Shown piece by piece: positions 41,255 through 54,000 of a DNA stretch of 64,000 nucleotides. The stretch is from Danio rerio. Taxonomy: Eukaryota > Chordata > Actinopteri > Cypriniformes > Danionidae. Below the pieces are notes generated by a model. That model was not told the DNA's origin, did not search any database, and saw only the letters and a program-made list of their open reading frames with translations. The DNA lies in contig NC_133197.1 of the NCBI RefSeq assembly GCF_049306965.1, positions 8,444,501-8,508,500 on the forward strand, given 5' to 3'. The position numbers were made by a program, and so were the translations under genes. Within the stretch, counting starts at the first letter, position 1. The number at the start of each line of letters is the position of its first letter.

Positions 41255-41318
41255 ATGCTCAAACTGAAGAAAATGATTCACCTGATTGTCTTCAATCTGA
41301 CTCTGTTGTATCTATTTG
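41255..41318 (+). CDS. Gene E signal-peptide exon
   Basis: ATG at 41255; the leader is identical in residue sequence to gene D's; donor GTAAGT; phase 1. Confidence 0.85.
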
Positions 41319-43799
41319 GTAAGTTTTACATTTGTACATCCCTGCTGAAAAAACTGCTTAAATGAACCTATGCTGGTTAGCTAGTTGACCAGCATGGTTT
41401 TAGCAGGTCATCTTCCAGCCTGACCAGCTAAGAGCAGGCTGGAAATGGCTGAAACCAGCCTAAAATTGCCAAAACCCCTCTAAAACCACGCTGGCTGACC
41501 AACTAAAACCAGAAAACCAGCTTAGGCTGGTTTAAACCGTTATTTCACTAATGGTGTTGAATCAGTGAAGTCGTTTACAATGTCACCGTCAGTTGTACAT
41601 AAGTTCAATTTTTATAAGGATTTTACCAAATTATCACTCAGTTTGTTCTCCAGGTGTGTCTCATGCTGTAACAGTGAAGCCAGTGATGGTTGGAGAATCA
41701 GTCACTCTAGAAATACAGGGGAACGGGGACATCGAGTGGAAGTTTAAACCCCACAACATACTTATTGCTCACATCAACAGGGATGAAATCACATTGCTTG
41801 ATGACATTCTTGATGGGGGTTTCAAAGGCAGACTGACCCTGGATCAGACTGGATCTCTGACCATCAACAACACCAGAATAACAGACTCTGGAGATTATAA
41901 AGCAATCAACACCAGCACAGAAATGCTACTCCACACATTCCGGCTGACTGTCCATGGTGAGAACACCCTGTCTAAAATATTTACATTTATATATGGGTGG
42001 TTGTAATTTGGCAAATTCATTTATGCACTTTTGTTTGGAATCTTAAACCGTTCATTCAAACATGTTGGTTTGCTAATATTTGCAGGATGAAGTATTATAA
42101 GTCTACATGACTCAAACTCATTCAGGGCATGTTTGCACAGCAAAGATGATGATGTGCTCACAAAAGGCCACATGAATATTACTTGACAATTTTTACAAAT
42201 GTTTTTTTTTTTTTTTTTAGTTTACACAACAACAATAGTGTAGTTTTCAATGTGAAGTTTGGATATGTTTACACCACAATGATTTCAGCTAATATATTAA
42301 AGTGATTTACACAATGCCCATCAGTGTCACTTTTGAGCAAGCTGATGATTGAGAATATTGCACAACTGTCAACAAATAAAGACGTTCAACTTGTAGTGGT
42401 ACAGCGGGGATACTCTGTGCTATAGCAAACAACTTAAAAAATGCTGCAGTGCAAAAATGTTCACAGCTGAGTGTTTTAGAGCAGCGCTCACAGTAAACAC
42501 ACACTCTAATACAAATTCCTTTGTTGCCTTGATAAAGCTAGTGTAACGTATGGCAATACAAATGATGAGCACATATTTTGGTTTTTGGGACTCCTTTTTT
42601 ATAATTACTCAGTTGCATAATGTCTTCTGCACACATAATACAACTTCATTTGACCATTTTTGTGAGTCTGCATGAACAGAGATCGTTTTGACAGTGTTGT
42701 ATGTGATGTTTGTGCAGAGAACCACTTGACAAATTCTCAGTGTTTAACTAACGTCATGAAACATTAACTAAAATTGTTATGATTTAATAGGTTTTTCATT
42801 CTTTTATAACCTGTTTTAAAACATTTTATTTCTTCTTTATCTAATCATTTTTATTATTTGTAATTATTTTCTTATATTTGTCTCTTTTATTCCTGTTTAT
42901 GTAAAGCACTTTGAATTGCAACTGTGTGTGAAATGTGCTATATAAATAAACCTGCCTTGCCTATTTGAAGACAACTGTCTGTTCCAACAATCGCTGGACG
43001 ATTTGTTTCCACGGATTTAAAGAGTTGATTGTTTTGAAGCCCCTTTTAAATGAATCTTCAATTCTGTTTGAGCTAATTTGCTACACCTTAATCACGGTAT
43101 TGTCTTATTCTGTGATTGGAAAATAATTTGATTACTGATGTCCATGTAAACAAAGTCAATGAAGTTTATTATTATTAAGTCAGATGGGATACTTTAGTGA
43201 AATCTAATTTATTCTGTAATATTTTCTAGCTCCTCTTCCTACTCCTGTCATTTCCACCTTAACTCAACACCCAGCTGCATCTCCAGTGTCCAGATGTGTG
43301 CTGCTGTGTTCAGTGGTGAATGTGAGTGCTGTGAGTCTCTCCTGGTACAAAGGAAACCGTTTATTATCCAACACCAGTGTGTCTGATCTCAGCATTACCC
43401 TTTTTCTACCTCTGGTGGTGGAATATCAGGATAAAAACACCTACAGCTGTGTGGTGAAGAATCCCATCAGAAACCACACCACGCATCTGGACACACCCTG
43501 TAACACACACTCAGGTATGGTAGTGAGGATACTAACAATTATAAGTCAATTACACAATAAATAAATAATACAAACATTTTGACATTGCTAACAGTTGAAC
43601 ACTTCATTCCTCAGAAAATGGCCTCTTTCCTAAACATGTGATCCTATTGGTTTTCTCTGCTGTGGTGGGCGTGGCCATGGTCACGGCCGTGGTGACTGTT
43701 CTGGTTTATAAGTTCATATCCAGACGTCTTCAAAAGAAGAAGCGTGCGCAGGAAGAAGCAAAAAACGCCTATTCATCTCTAGTTTTTTGCAAAAAATAG
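41255..43799 (+). CDS. Gene E: SLAM/CD2-like receptor with short tail (plus strand)
   Basis: Exons: signal peptide 41255-41318, V 41654-41956, C2 43230-43514, and a single membrane-plus-tail exon 43615-43799; all splice sites are GT-AG and phase 1. V lacks the canonical cysteines; C2 has the extra cysteine pair, as in CD2/SLAM D1-D2. The first three exons are close paralogues of gene D, but the last exon is of the other type, matching the copy at 5-172. The tail is short ([21 protein letters not shown]) with one Tyr and no strict ITIM or ITSM, so signalling, if any, would differ from D. AATAAA at about 43805-43810. No interruption was seen, so it is probably functional. Confidence 0.85.
41341..41550. 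mobile_element. Fold-back miniature element, gene E copy
   Basis: Counterpart of 21652-21850 in gene D, from 'tgctgaaaaaactg' through repeated 'cagcctgaccagcta' and 'taggctggttt'. Confidence 0.5.
41654..41956 (+). CDS. Gene E V exon (disulfide-less V domain)
   Basis: 303 nt, acceptor 'ctccag', donor GTGAGA, phase 1. Reads [53 protein letters not shown] and [11 protein letters not shown]. No Cys. Confidence 0.85.
42770..42960 (+). repeat. Interspersed repeat tail in the V-C2 intron of gene E
   Basis: AT-rich stretch ending 'gtaaagcactttgaattgc' and 'gtgctatataaataaac', a repeat 3' end common in cyprinid genomes. Not in gene D. Class not assigned. Confidence 0.45.
43230..43514 (+). CDS. Gene E C2 exon
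   Basis: 285 nt, acceptor 'ttttctag', donor GTATGG, phase 1. Core: [38 protein letters not shown], then TPCNTHS. Slightly shorter than in gene D and with one fewer Cys at the end. Confidence 0.85.
43615..43799 (+). CDS. Gene E membrane and tail exon
   Basis: Acceptor 'cattcctcag'. Reads ENGLFPKH, helix [20 protein letters not shown], then [16 protein letters not shown] and a tail ending TAG at 43797-43799. Confidence 0.85.
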
Positions 43800-43810
43800 A
43801 AGATAATAAA

Positions 43811-46354
43811 ATCTCAATCAGCAGCCTTGTTCAGTGCACTGACCAGGGCGTCAGCCATATTAAGTGCCGTCTCAATCTCAAAATTTTTCTAGTGCGCTGA
43901 AACGTTTGCATCCAGATAAATCCCACAATGCACTGTGAAAATCAGGGCACATCATTATGCAACATTACGCACCCTTAATGGAATTTTGGAAGCCAAAATG
44001 ATCAAATATAATGACAAATAAGATGTTTTTCTAAAAAGGGTCAATTTTTTTATTTTCAATATGAACAAACAAAGCTAGATAGGTTAGAAAAAATCTAGCA
44101 AACAGTGATAATGGATTAATTGTTTTAAAAACGTATTATTTAATATATGAACATTAGTTTTGCTGTTATTTAAAAACAGTTTTGATGAGATACAATGAGG
44201 ATGTGTCCCAATGTGTAGTGAACCAGCTCATCAGTGCCCGAATTCATGCACAAGACCTACTGATCAATGATCTCGGGTGCTGACTGAGATGCATGCAAAG
44301 TTTACGTTTCATTGCTGGTCAAAACTCAAAACATTTGAAGTGTGTGCATCCACTTTTTCTGATATGATTATATCTCTAGGACAGAATAAGATGTCTTGAC
44401 CAAACTCACAATGTGTCCTCAAACTGTGCTCAAATTATGAAATGCTGAATTTGGCCATATGGTAGCTCTATAACATCATAAAATCAGATTCTTTAGATTG
44501 CATTTATAGGAAACATATTGTCTAAGAGCATTGCTTTATCTTGAAAACATTGTCACCATTGCGCAATAACATTTCAGCAGCTATTTAAGAAGGGTAATGA
44601 AGGCAGATTGGAACAAAAATTGGTGTGTTTGACCAACGCAATCTCACGGCAATTCGAAACTTTTTGATTTAGTGGCTAATTCGTATGATCTAATTCGTTG
44701 AATTTAGTAGGTTTTGCTCATCATCCAATGATGGTTGGGTTTAGGGGCAGGGTTGGGTGCCACGCCTTCTTTTTTAAAATCGTACATTTTCAAATGACTG
44801 AACTCAAACAATACTTGTTTTCTCGTGAGATCAGGCTGGTTTGACTCATGGTCTGTGAGAAATTTGAGAGAACCAAATTTAACTTAAAAACCAATATTGT
44901 CAAACTATTCATTAAATATTCACCATATTAGAAAACTTCTTGTGTGAACTTTTTCTAGAGCGGTGGGTGCCTCAACCTTAATTACACATCTGAACCTGCT
45001 AATCAAGCTATCACACTGGACTTTTCTCCCCATAGACTTTCATCTATCCGCACATGAATTTGTTAGACTGGAAAAGCAAGCTCATGTGACAAGTTTCGCA
45101 GTTCGCACTTTGGTTACCTTTTTAGCAAAGCGCCACAGATTGTTCAGAAGCACATGAAGCTGTATCTCATGTATCCATGTTTCGTCACCACTTAATTCAA
45201 TAATATCATCATATTTAAACCAAACTTGTGAGTTTATGACAACCATTTCTTGTCATAAACCTAGTCTGGCAGTTAAAATATGCGTTTTGTTCATATTATC
45301 AAAACAGTCTCAAAATTCTTGAACCCCAGTAATTGCTGTTTGCAGAATTTGTTTTACACAACTTTAAACAGACGTGTCAATGTATGTTATGTGGGTTTTC
45401 TTCTCCTTTGTTTACTTTCCTAATTGTCTATTTTATATATGTTTGGTGATGTTTTTGTGTAAACTGATTCTTAATGTCTGTTTAAAAAAATAAACTACCA
45501 CTTTCAAATGTTTTTTAAAAGCTTATAGGAGCCTGATATAAATAATTCATTGTCTTAATCACAGTAAGAGCACATGCAACTGTAAGAAATTAGTCTGCCT
45601 TGACCCAACTTCTATTTCACAAGTGTATTCTATGCTGATTTCTTAACAAAAAGCTTAATTATCACACATGAAGTATTTAAGTATTTAAATATTGCTGTTG
45701 AAGTGATAATTCACTTCTTTTATCATGGGAGCAGCAGAGAGCCATCACGAACCATCTGCTTTCTATAACAGTTGGTCTTTCCACTTAAATGTCTACCAAA
45801 GATCTGGAAACGGAAGAGCATCACTTTTATTGTTATTTTTGATTTACATTCAAAGCGAAACCTTAACATGGTAAGGGGGAAGAAACAGTATAAAATGTTT
45901 GAATGGAGGATAATCTGGATTCATTTCATCTCCGCTGAATCTGAAGTGCTGTCTCCACTTTGTTACTACTACTCTGGAATAAAACTTACTTTTTTTCTTC
46001 AAGACGTCCTTATCATTTTTTCTTACACAACTATTACTATCAATAATCATTATACATCTCTCTCTTTTGCTGTGAAGGTGCCCAAGATATATTTTATGTA
46101 ATCACATAGGCATTCAATTATTTGTTACATTATTAAATAAACTTGCTTTCATTTTAATTCTTGTGCCTCATTCTTTACTTCGTGGGAAAAACATTAGATT
46201 TGAAAACACAATAATTCATCTCTGCTTTAGGTTAAATCTTTAGTAGACTTGTAATTTTACGTCTTTTTTTTTCCAAGTCATAGTTTTACAAGTGTCCATG
46301 TGTTAACTGAGAATAAAAGATGCACAGTAATATATATTGGTCTTAAAAGAAAAC
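43811..46354. other. Tail-to-tail spacer between genes E and B
   Basis: No exon recognised. The part 45110-45560 aligns with 4140-4560 in the spacer before gene A, and 46030-46400 aligns with 4735-5100. About 45590-46020 has no counterpart there. A fold-back element lies at 44633-44839. The stretch 43860-44300 ('agtgccgtctcaatctcaaa') may be another repeat. Confidence 0.5.
44633..44839. mobile_element. Fold-back miniature element with 5-bp target duplication
   Basis: Same family as 25610-25866: left CCAACGCAATCTCACGG, right (inverted) CCAGCCTGATCTCACGAG. TTTGA lies on both sides (44628-44632 and 44840-44844). Confidence 0.65.
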
Positions 46355-46400
46355 TTTATTATTATCTCTGGAAACATTAAGTCAGCACACACACTTTATT
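46355..46400 (-). terminator. Polyadenylation signals of minus-strand gene B
   Basis: TTTATT (AATAAA on the minus strand) at 46355-46360 and 46395-46400, matching the pair in gene A. Confidence 0.55.
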
Positions 46401-47592
46401 TACATCAAGAAAATAATTTCTAAACACAGTACCTGGCCTTTAAAAGTAAAAGAAAATAAAGCATTAGATGGAAAGAAACCTGTTTAAAGCTGTCATATCT
46501 TAATAGATGTGGCCGTTTCTGGGAAGCTGCTGACCGCTGGGTCATAAAAGTACCGAGGGTAAAATGAGTCAAAATGAGAGCTGAGCACAGTCTCAAAAAT
46601 AAATGCGTGCACACGAGTCAAAATATATTCCACGCTTATCTTATGCTGACCTGCATGCAGCAAAACTATATTCATGCATATTTAGATTCAGCAATGTTGC
46701 TAAGAGCTTCCATGTTGTGTACATCAAACTCTGACTCTATATCTGAATGTTTCAGAAATTGAGATTTGATTAACATTTAGCTCACTCTAAAATGCTGAAT
46801 GTCATAACACAACATTGGGTCAAGTATAAGCAAACGCAGCCACTGGGTTAGAAAGTGCCATTTAATTTTACATTTTAAAAAAAATAAGTGTCAGGGTTGT
46901 CTTTATTTGACCCAGTGTTGTGTGGTGAACAGACAGAAAGTCACTGCTGAAGCATCAACTACTTTTGCTTAATTCACTGATATGTGAAAACTTCAAAACT
47001 GAAATGCAAATAATTGAGAAGGAAACATGCACATTTTATTAAATCACACCTAACATTATAGCAAAACCTATCTAGTGATCATTCTAACCAGTAATTAAAG
47101 GGACATTTCACCCAAAATGACAATTCTGTCATCATTTACTCTCTTTTTACTTGTCACAAACCAGCTTCATCTCTTCTGCTGAACACAAAAGAAGACATTT
47201 TGAAGAAATGTTGGATATCTGTAACCACTGACCTCCATAATATCAGCTTTTCCTATAATGAAGGTCAATATTTTCAGCTTTCTAACATTTTTCATAGAAA
47301 AAGGAAATCAATAAAGGTTTGTAATGACTTGAGGTTGAGTAAATATTGAGTAAATGTTCCTTTTTGGGTAAACGGTCTCTTTAATAGACATCAGTGTACT
47401 GTAACAACACATTTCAAACATTGAGATCACAGACAAAATTGATTACAACCCAAAAAAGAACAGACATCTGTGGCCCTCTGTTGAATAAATAGTCAAAAAA
47501 CTTGGTTTCTCAAACTAAACAATAGCTGCACTCGCATCCTATTTTCTAATGATTGCAATTCAGTAACACGCACAGGTTCAACTGTTCAACTA

Positions 47593-47940
47593 CACTGCAA
47601 AAATCATTTTCTTATCTCAATTTTTGCCTTGCTTCTAGTCCAAATATCTACAAATTTTGAAATCAAGAAACATTCTCTAGACAAGCAACACATGTTGTCT
47701 TGGTTTAAAAAAAGAATATATCAAAATTGAGTTTTCCTTAAAACAAGCAATATAATAAACTAAATAATCTTATGTCAAAAGGAAACTTTATTATTTTGCT
47801 TACACCATTGGCGGATTTACTTTTTGTTTTAAGAAAACTCACTTAATTTTATTTAATTATTTCTTAAAACAAGACTAAAAAGTCTAGTCTAGAAAATGCT
47901 TCTTGATTTAAGATTTTTTAGGATATTTGCACTAGAATAA
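47593..47940. mobile_element. Short inverted-end DNA element in the 3' UTR of gene B
   Basis: Counterpart of 5975-6215 in gene A, from 'cactgcaaaaatcattttct', with an extra inserted stretch around 47740-47820. Confidence 0.45.
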
Positions 47941-48011
47941 AACATCTACAAACGTATCTACAGCTTTCAAAGTGTTTATGAGTTTTCAGGAAGGTCTGTT
48001 TAACTCACAGA

Positions 48012-48079
48012 TTACTCAGGATTTCTCGATTGTGGCATCTGTATATTCACTGATTCATTCAGTGTGTTTCTGGTGTCAT
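48012..48079 (-). CDS. Gene B terminal tail exon
   Basis: Acceptor 'cttccag', then (x)DTRNTLNESVNIQMPQS, RNPE and TAA at 48014-48012. Diverges from gene A in the last few residues and in the stop. Confidence 0.7.
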
Positions 48080-51000
48080 CTGGAAGAGAAAAACAGGAAA
48101 AAAAGAGAGAAGATCTTCATCTATTCTGTAGTTGTACATCAGCAATATCACTTCTAACATCTGACTGAGATGATCAAAATCACCAATTTTCTAAATTATT
48201 CAACCTTGTCACATTTGTGTTCTTTTTGTTTTTACTGGAGTCAATTTTGTCAGGGAATTTGTACCTTTATTCAAGTGCTTGATAATTATACTTCATCCAC
48301 CACTGCTAACATATGACAGCAGACCACAAACCCTCTTAAGTTGTACAGATATATTTACCAATTCAGAAACTTTTCAGGAATACTTCATAACTACACACTA
48401 TGAATCATTTATTAAGCATATGGAAAATGGTTAATTCGTCATTTGTTAAGCATTAACTCTTCATTAATAGATGTTAGTAAGCAGTATGAATAACTACATC
48501 TACAACTGCTGTTTTCTTGGCCTGTATGCACATGTATAATGTGCTTAAAGATTGTGTTTTCGTACATTGTTAATGATTCATTTTTCATTACTAAATTGCT
48601 TTATTAACTCAACTTGATCCAGTTTTGTGACCCAATCTAAAGTCAGGACTATTAATGCTTTGTAAATCCCTTATAAATGATAATTGCGGTCTTTTAAGTA
48701 TCATAAGAACAATCTAAAAAATAAAAACTACTGTAAGCTTTAAACTTTGCTGAATAACAGAAGTGTTAAAATACTACATAAAATTGAATAAAACGACAAA
48801 AATATAAGAATTTACAATATATTATGATAAAATATGTCGATGTTATTAAGCGATGTTTAAACTGTACAGTCATTATATTTCAGATAAGATTGCAAAGATT
48901 TATTTTTATATTTGATATGATTCATTTAAAGTCATTTGTTTGTTTTTTCCTGTTTAAAATACAACCGAGCCTATATTTGTCATTTCTAAGGGATTTAAAA
49001 AGCATAATTAGTCCTCAGGACGACACGGTGGCTTAGTGGTTAACACTGTCACCTCACAGCAAGAAGGTCACTGTTTTTCTTGTCCCGGCTGTGCCAGTTG
49101 GCATTTGTGTGTGGAGTCTGCATGTTCTGCCCATGTTTGCATTGGTTTCCTCCGGGAGCTTCGGTTTTTCCCACAGGGTCAATGAAAATGGTGTCTAATA
49201 AAGTTCTCTACTCTACAGCACCAACACAAACCCCTACTGCCAACTCTAAACCATTTGAGAGAGCGGTCTTAAATAACTGTTGATGTAAGAGTCATTAAAT
49301 AAAAACAGATTGATAACTTGCTTTTATACTTATGTGCTGAGAATTCATGAAATTTACTTAAGACTTTGAGAAGCTTCATAAATACAAGCCAGGATCAGTG
49401 CGATCTTGCAGGCCTTATTAAAATGCAGATTGTCATTTCAAGGCCTCAGATAAGCAAATATGTCAGAAAAAAATGGATTTTGCACTTAAAAAAACTAATA
49501 ATGAATTGTGATTGAAATGATGAAATGATTTTAAAGTTAGAGTTTAGTTACCCACCAGAAACAGTAACATTGACTTTCAAGCAAATGTTTTTCTTGTTTC
49601 TATTCCAGAAGGTCAGCTGATAAACTCCAGAGTCGCTGCTTCTGGTGTTTTTCACAGTCAGAGATGCGCTTTGATGGTGCAGCTCCAGCCTGCATCTGAA
49701 TCTCATATCATCACCGTATAAAGTCTCTCTGACATCTCCGTTCTTTCCAGATGCTAGCATCTCATCTTCATCAAATGTCCACTGTGGCCTCTCACCTCGC
49801 TCTATATTAAAATTAGTGATCAAAATTAAGCTTTCTCCTGCCATCACAGACACTGTGTTTGGACCAGATTCACCTGGGAAAACAGAGAAAGTTACTCAGA
49901 CTGAGATAAAAGTAAAGTTATACTATATATTTGCATGGGACTGTGTGTCCTTCAGTATCTCTATTTTTTTTTTAATAGTGAAATGATGTAAAGTTTACTA
50001 AAATTATGTAATTTTGTCAATATGATATGCACTCTGAAACACTGATTCAAAACAAAAGATTTGTAAATGTTGTGAAGCTTCATAAAGCACTGCTTAGAAA
50101 GCATTACTATTTAGTAATATGAAGTAACAGGTCAGCCGATAGGACTGTTGCCCAACAGAAATTTTTTTTTTCCAGTTTGGTGCTCCAATTTCCGAAACGT
50201 CTGTGCAAAACGATGTGCCGAAACGTCTGTTAGTCTGTTATCACCCCTAAAAATGTAAGAAAAAGTAAAAATAAAAACAGAATGAAGCAATTGAGTGCGA
50301 ATCATTACCTTCTTTTGAATAATAGTGCTTTAATTTCCCCCACAATCCAAATACATGCAGTATAGGTGAATTGGAGAAACTAAATTGGCCGCAGTGTGTG
50401 TGTGTGTGTGTGTGTGTGTTTGTGTGTGTGTATGAGAGAGTAAATGGGTGTTTATCAGCACTGAAGTTGCTATACTCTCAGTGATGGGTTTGCAGCTGGA
50501 CGGCATTTACTACATAAAACATATAACAGAGTAATTGGTGGTCCATTCCACTGTGGCGACCCTTGATAAATCTGTGACTAACCGGAAAAAAAACGCATGA
50601 GTAACGAGACTAAAGGCTGATTTTTTTCCACATAATTAGACCTATAGATTACTTACTGTAGGAGCCATTTTTTGTGTTGTAGTGATTTATGTTGTCCACT
50701 AGGTGTCACTAACTGAAAACTATAACTGAGGTGCCTGTGTAAGCGAGGAAGAGCGTCAGGTATGGGAAAGCACACGGTTTTTGACCGTGCTACAGAGTAA
50801 CTTGTTTGCTAGCCAGAAAACAGCAGTGTTTAGATATGTGCTGTGTATACATGGAGTGAATGTTATATTGACATGATAAAGAAGAAAGGAGAAGCAAAGA
50901 TTGAGGCTTTGTTTAATTCACCTGCACAAATAAAGACATTCTGCTTAAAAACAACTTTAGCATGCATGGACTCTGATTGCACGCGTGAAATACGTGCTCA

Positions 51001-54000
51001 CCCCCATTTCTGGCGATAACAGCAATGGAAGGCTGTTATATTAAGTCAAAAACCTCTGCTTCCAGTGATCTGTGAGTATAAATTCACGTCAGTGACAGCT
51101 CTTGAACACATTTATACTTGGGACCGATAGCCATGTGGATCTCGTTTGCTGTTCCTGTTTGAGTTGCTGTGGATCTCGCTTGCTGATCCTGTTGGAGTGG
51201 CGTTGGACTTCGTTGCTGTTCCTGTTGGAGTTGCTGTGTATCTCGTTTGCTGTTCCTGATAGAGTTGCATTGGACTTCGTTTGCTGTTCCTGTTCTAGTT
51301 GCGTTGGACTTCGTTCGTTGTTCCTGTTGGATTCGCATTGGATGGTGATTCAACACAGGATTTAAAGGTACATTGTTGCAACAATAACTGAACTTAATGG
51401 CCATTTATTATGTGTGCACACAAAACAAGCGTAAATCCAATGCATTGGTTGCCAAAGGGTTGGACAATTTTTTGTACTGTATGGTTGTTCTGAAATTGTG
51501 GTAATATGGAGGAACAGTGTTTAAATGAGGAAGAATCTGCTGGGTCAAAACAACAGCTTTATGATGATAGTGAGCCTGAAAGGCAAAAAAGGCCAGTTAA
51601 ACTTACCGCAAAGGCCTTATTGGAAAAACTGCAATCATTGCAAGCAATTAGGAAAGCAAAGTTGAACAAAGCAGACAAAATAATAGAAACTATTAAAAGG
51701 TTGATGCAAAATAACAGAGAATATGAAAATGAAGTACAAAGTGTATTTGAAAATTTCAAAAGGTTATGTTTGGAGGCTCAAGAAGCACATGAATCTTTGT
51801 TGACTTTGTTGCCTGATAATGAAATTGAGAAACATGATATATGGTACAAGGCAAAAATGATTTCAAAAAACGAGTTTATTGAACATGTCAATTTATGGTT
51901 GTCCACATCTGACACATGTCAGGAAATAACTGAAGTGGTTACTGATGCAAATATTAATGATGAGGTTGTCCCAGAGGACAGTGTTTCAAATGTTTCAAAG
52001 GGTGCCACTAACTATAGTAAGCACAGTTCCAGTAGTAGTTCTTCTACTGCATCAGCTCGTGTACAGGCTGAAGCAGAGAGAGCTGCACTTATGGCCTGTG
52101 CCGCTGCATTGAAATCTAAACATGCAATTGAAACGAAGCAAGAGGAATTGAGAAAACAGAAGGAACAACTTGAATTGGATGCTGAAATAGCAGCATCTAC
52201 TGCAAAACTTGCTGTTTTGAGTACTGTTGGCAGCCAAAGCAAATGCTCACATACTGGTAGTTCTCATTCAAAAGGAAAGGAAGTTACAAAGAGTCAAACG
52301 TCAAGGGATGTGATTGGAAATGGAATTTTTGATTCAACAAGAAGAAAAATATTAAATCCACAAGCTACTGAATATGTACCAACAAGTCAACTATCAGTGG
52401 CCACAGTTGGAGCTAAAAACAGCAGTCCATCACAACCAACTCGCACTACCTCTAACTTCCCATCACAATCAGTTTGTGCTACTTCTAACTTCCCATCACA
52501 ATCAACAACAATGCAGCACATAGGAGGATTGAACACTTATGGCACCAGCACTAATCAACATCAGGACTCAAGTCAGTTTGTACAACATTCCAGTGGCAGT
52601 ATGGCAACACAAGCTTTAAACCCTCTTACATCATACGATGAACCTCTTTTTGAGATTTTGAAAAAGCAGGAGGAGCTCACTGCATATCTTGTACATCAAG
52701 CTCAACCTCACACACTTCCAAATAGAGAGATTCCAGTCTTCAATGGTGATCCACTTCATTATGTATCCTTTTTGAGAGCATTTGAACATGGTGTTGAGGA
52801 AAGAACTCGCAATAAAAGGGACTGTTTGTATTTTTTGGAGCAATTTACCACAGGTCAACCTAAAGAACTGGTTCGAAGTTGTCAACATCTTGATCCTGAA
52901 ATAGGTTATCCATTGGCTAAGAATCTTCTGAAGGAGCAATTTGGTAATGATTTTAAAATTGCTGCTGCATATATGGATAAAGCTTTAGGCTGGCCCTTGT
53001 TAAAGGCTGAGGACGCACAAGGGTTATATGCATATTCCTTGTTTTTGCGCTCATGTTGTAACCTTCTTAATGACATCTCTTTTATGCAAGAGCTCAACAT
53101 GCCAAGTAATATGAGAACCGTTGTAATGAAGTTACCTTTCAAGTTGAGAGAACGTTGGCGAGAAAAGGCCTGTGAGATAATGGATCTGATCCAAGCCAGA
53201 CCCAATTTCTCACATCTTGTTGATTTCATCGAACGACATGCAAAGATCGTTTCTGATCCTGTGTTTGGATGTATTCAAGACAAACAACAAGTTGCAAGCA
53301 AAGCTGGTAAGGTATTCAAGGGAAACAGTTTTGCTACAAATGTTGTTGCCTCAGTTCCAGTTAAAAACTTACAGCAAGGAACTCGTTTTGTGAGCAAGAT
53401 TGATGAAAGCAAGACTTGCTTGTTATGTCAAGGCAATCATGTTTTGGAAAGGTGTCATGTTTTAAAGAAGAAGACACAACGAGAAAAGATTGACTTTTTG
53501 AAAGGAAAAGGAATTTGTTTCAGCTGTTTGAAATCTAGACATTTAAGCAAAGAATGTGACAATCGTCTTGTCTGTGAAGTCTGCAAGCAAATGCATCCTA
53601 CAGTTTTGCACATATATCGCAAATTGGCAGCTGGAATTCCACAGGCAAAGGACACTGAAAAGAGGAGCAGCATAGTCTCTACCCAAACTTGTGGCCATAC
53701 AGGGGCCGGGAATGAAAAGTGCTTGCTTTCAATTATTCCAGTACAAGTAAAATCAATTAAAAGTCAGAAAGTAATTCAGACTTATGCCTTTCTGGACCCT
53801 GGGAGCTCAGCCTCATTTTGTTCAGAGCAGCTCATGAATGAGCTTAACATTGGAGGAAAAAAAATTAACATCTATCTTCGTACTATGGGGCAAGAACAGC
53901 CTGTGTCTTGTAATGTCATAACTGGTTTAGAGGTATGCGGTATCAACAGTAATAAGTTCTTCTCTCTTCCTGAAGTGTACACACAGAAGAAACTGCCTGT

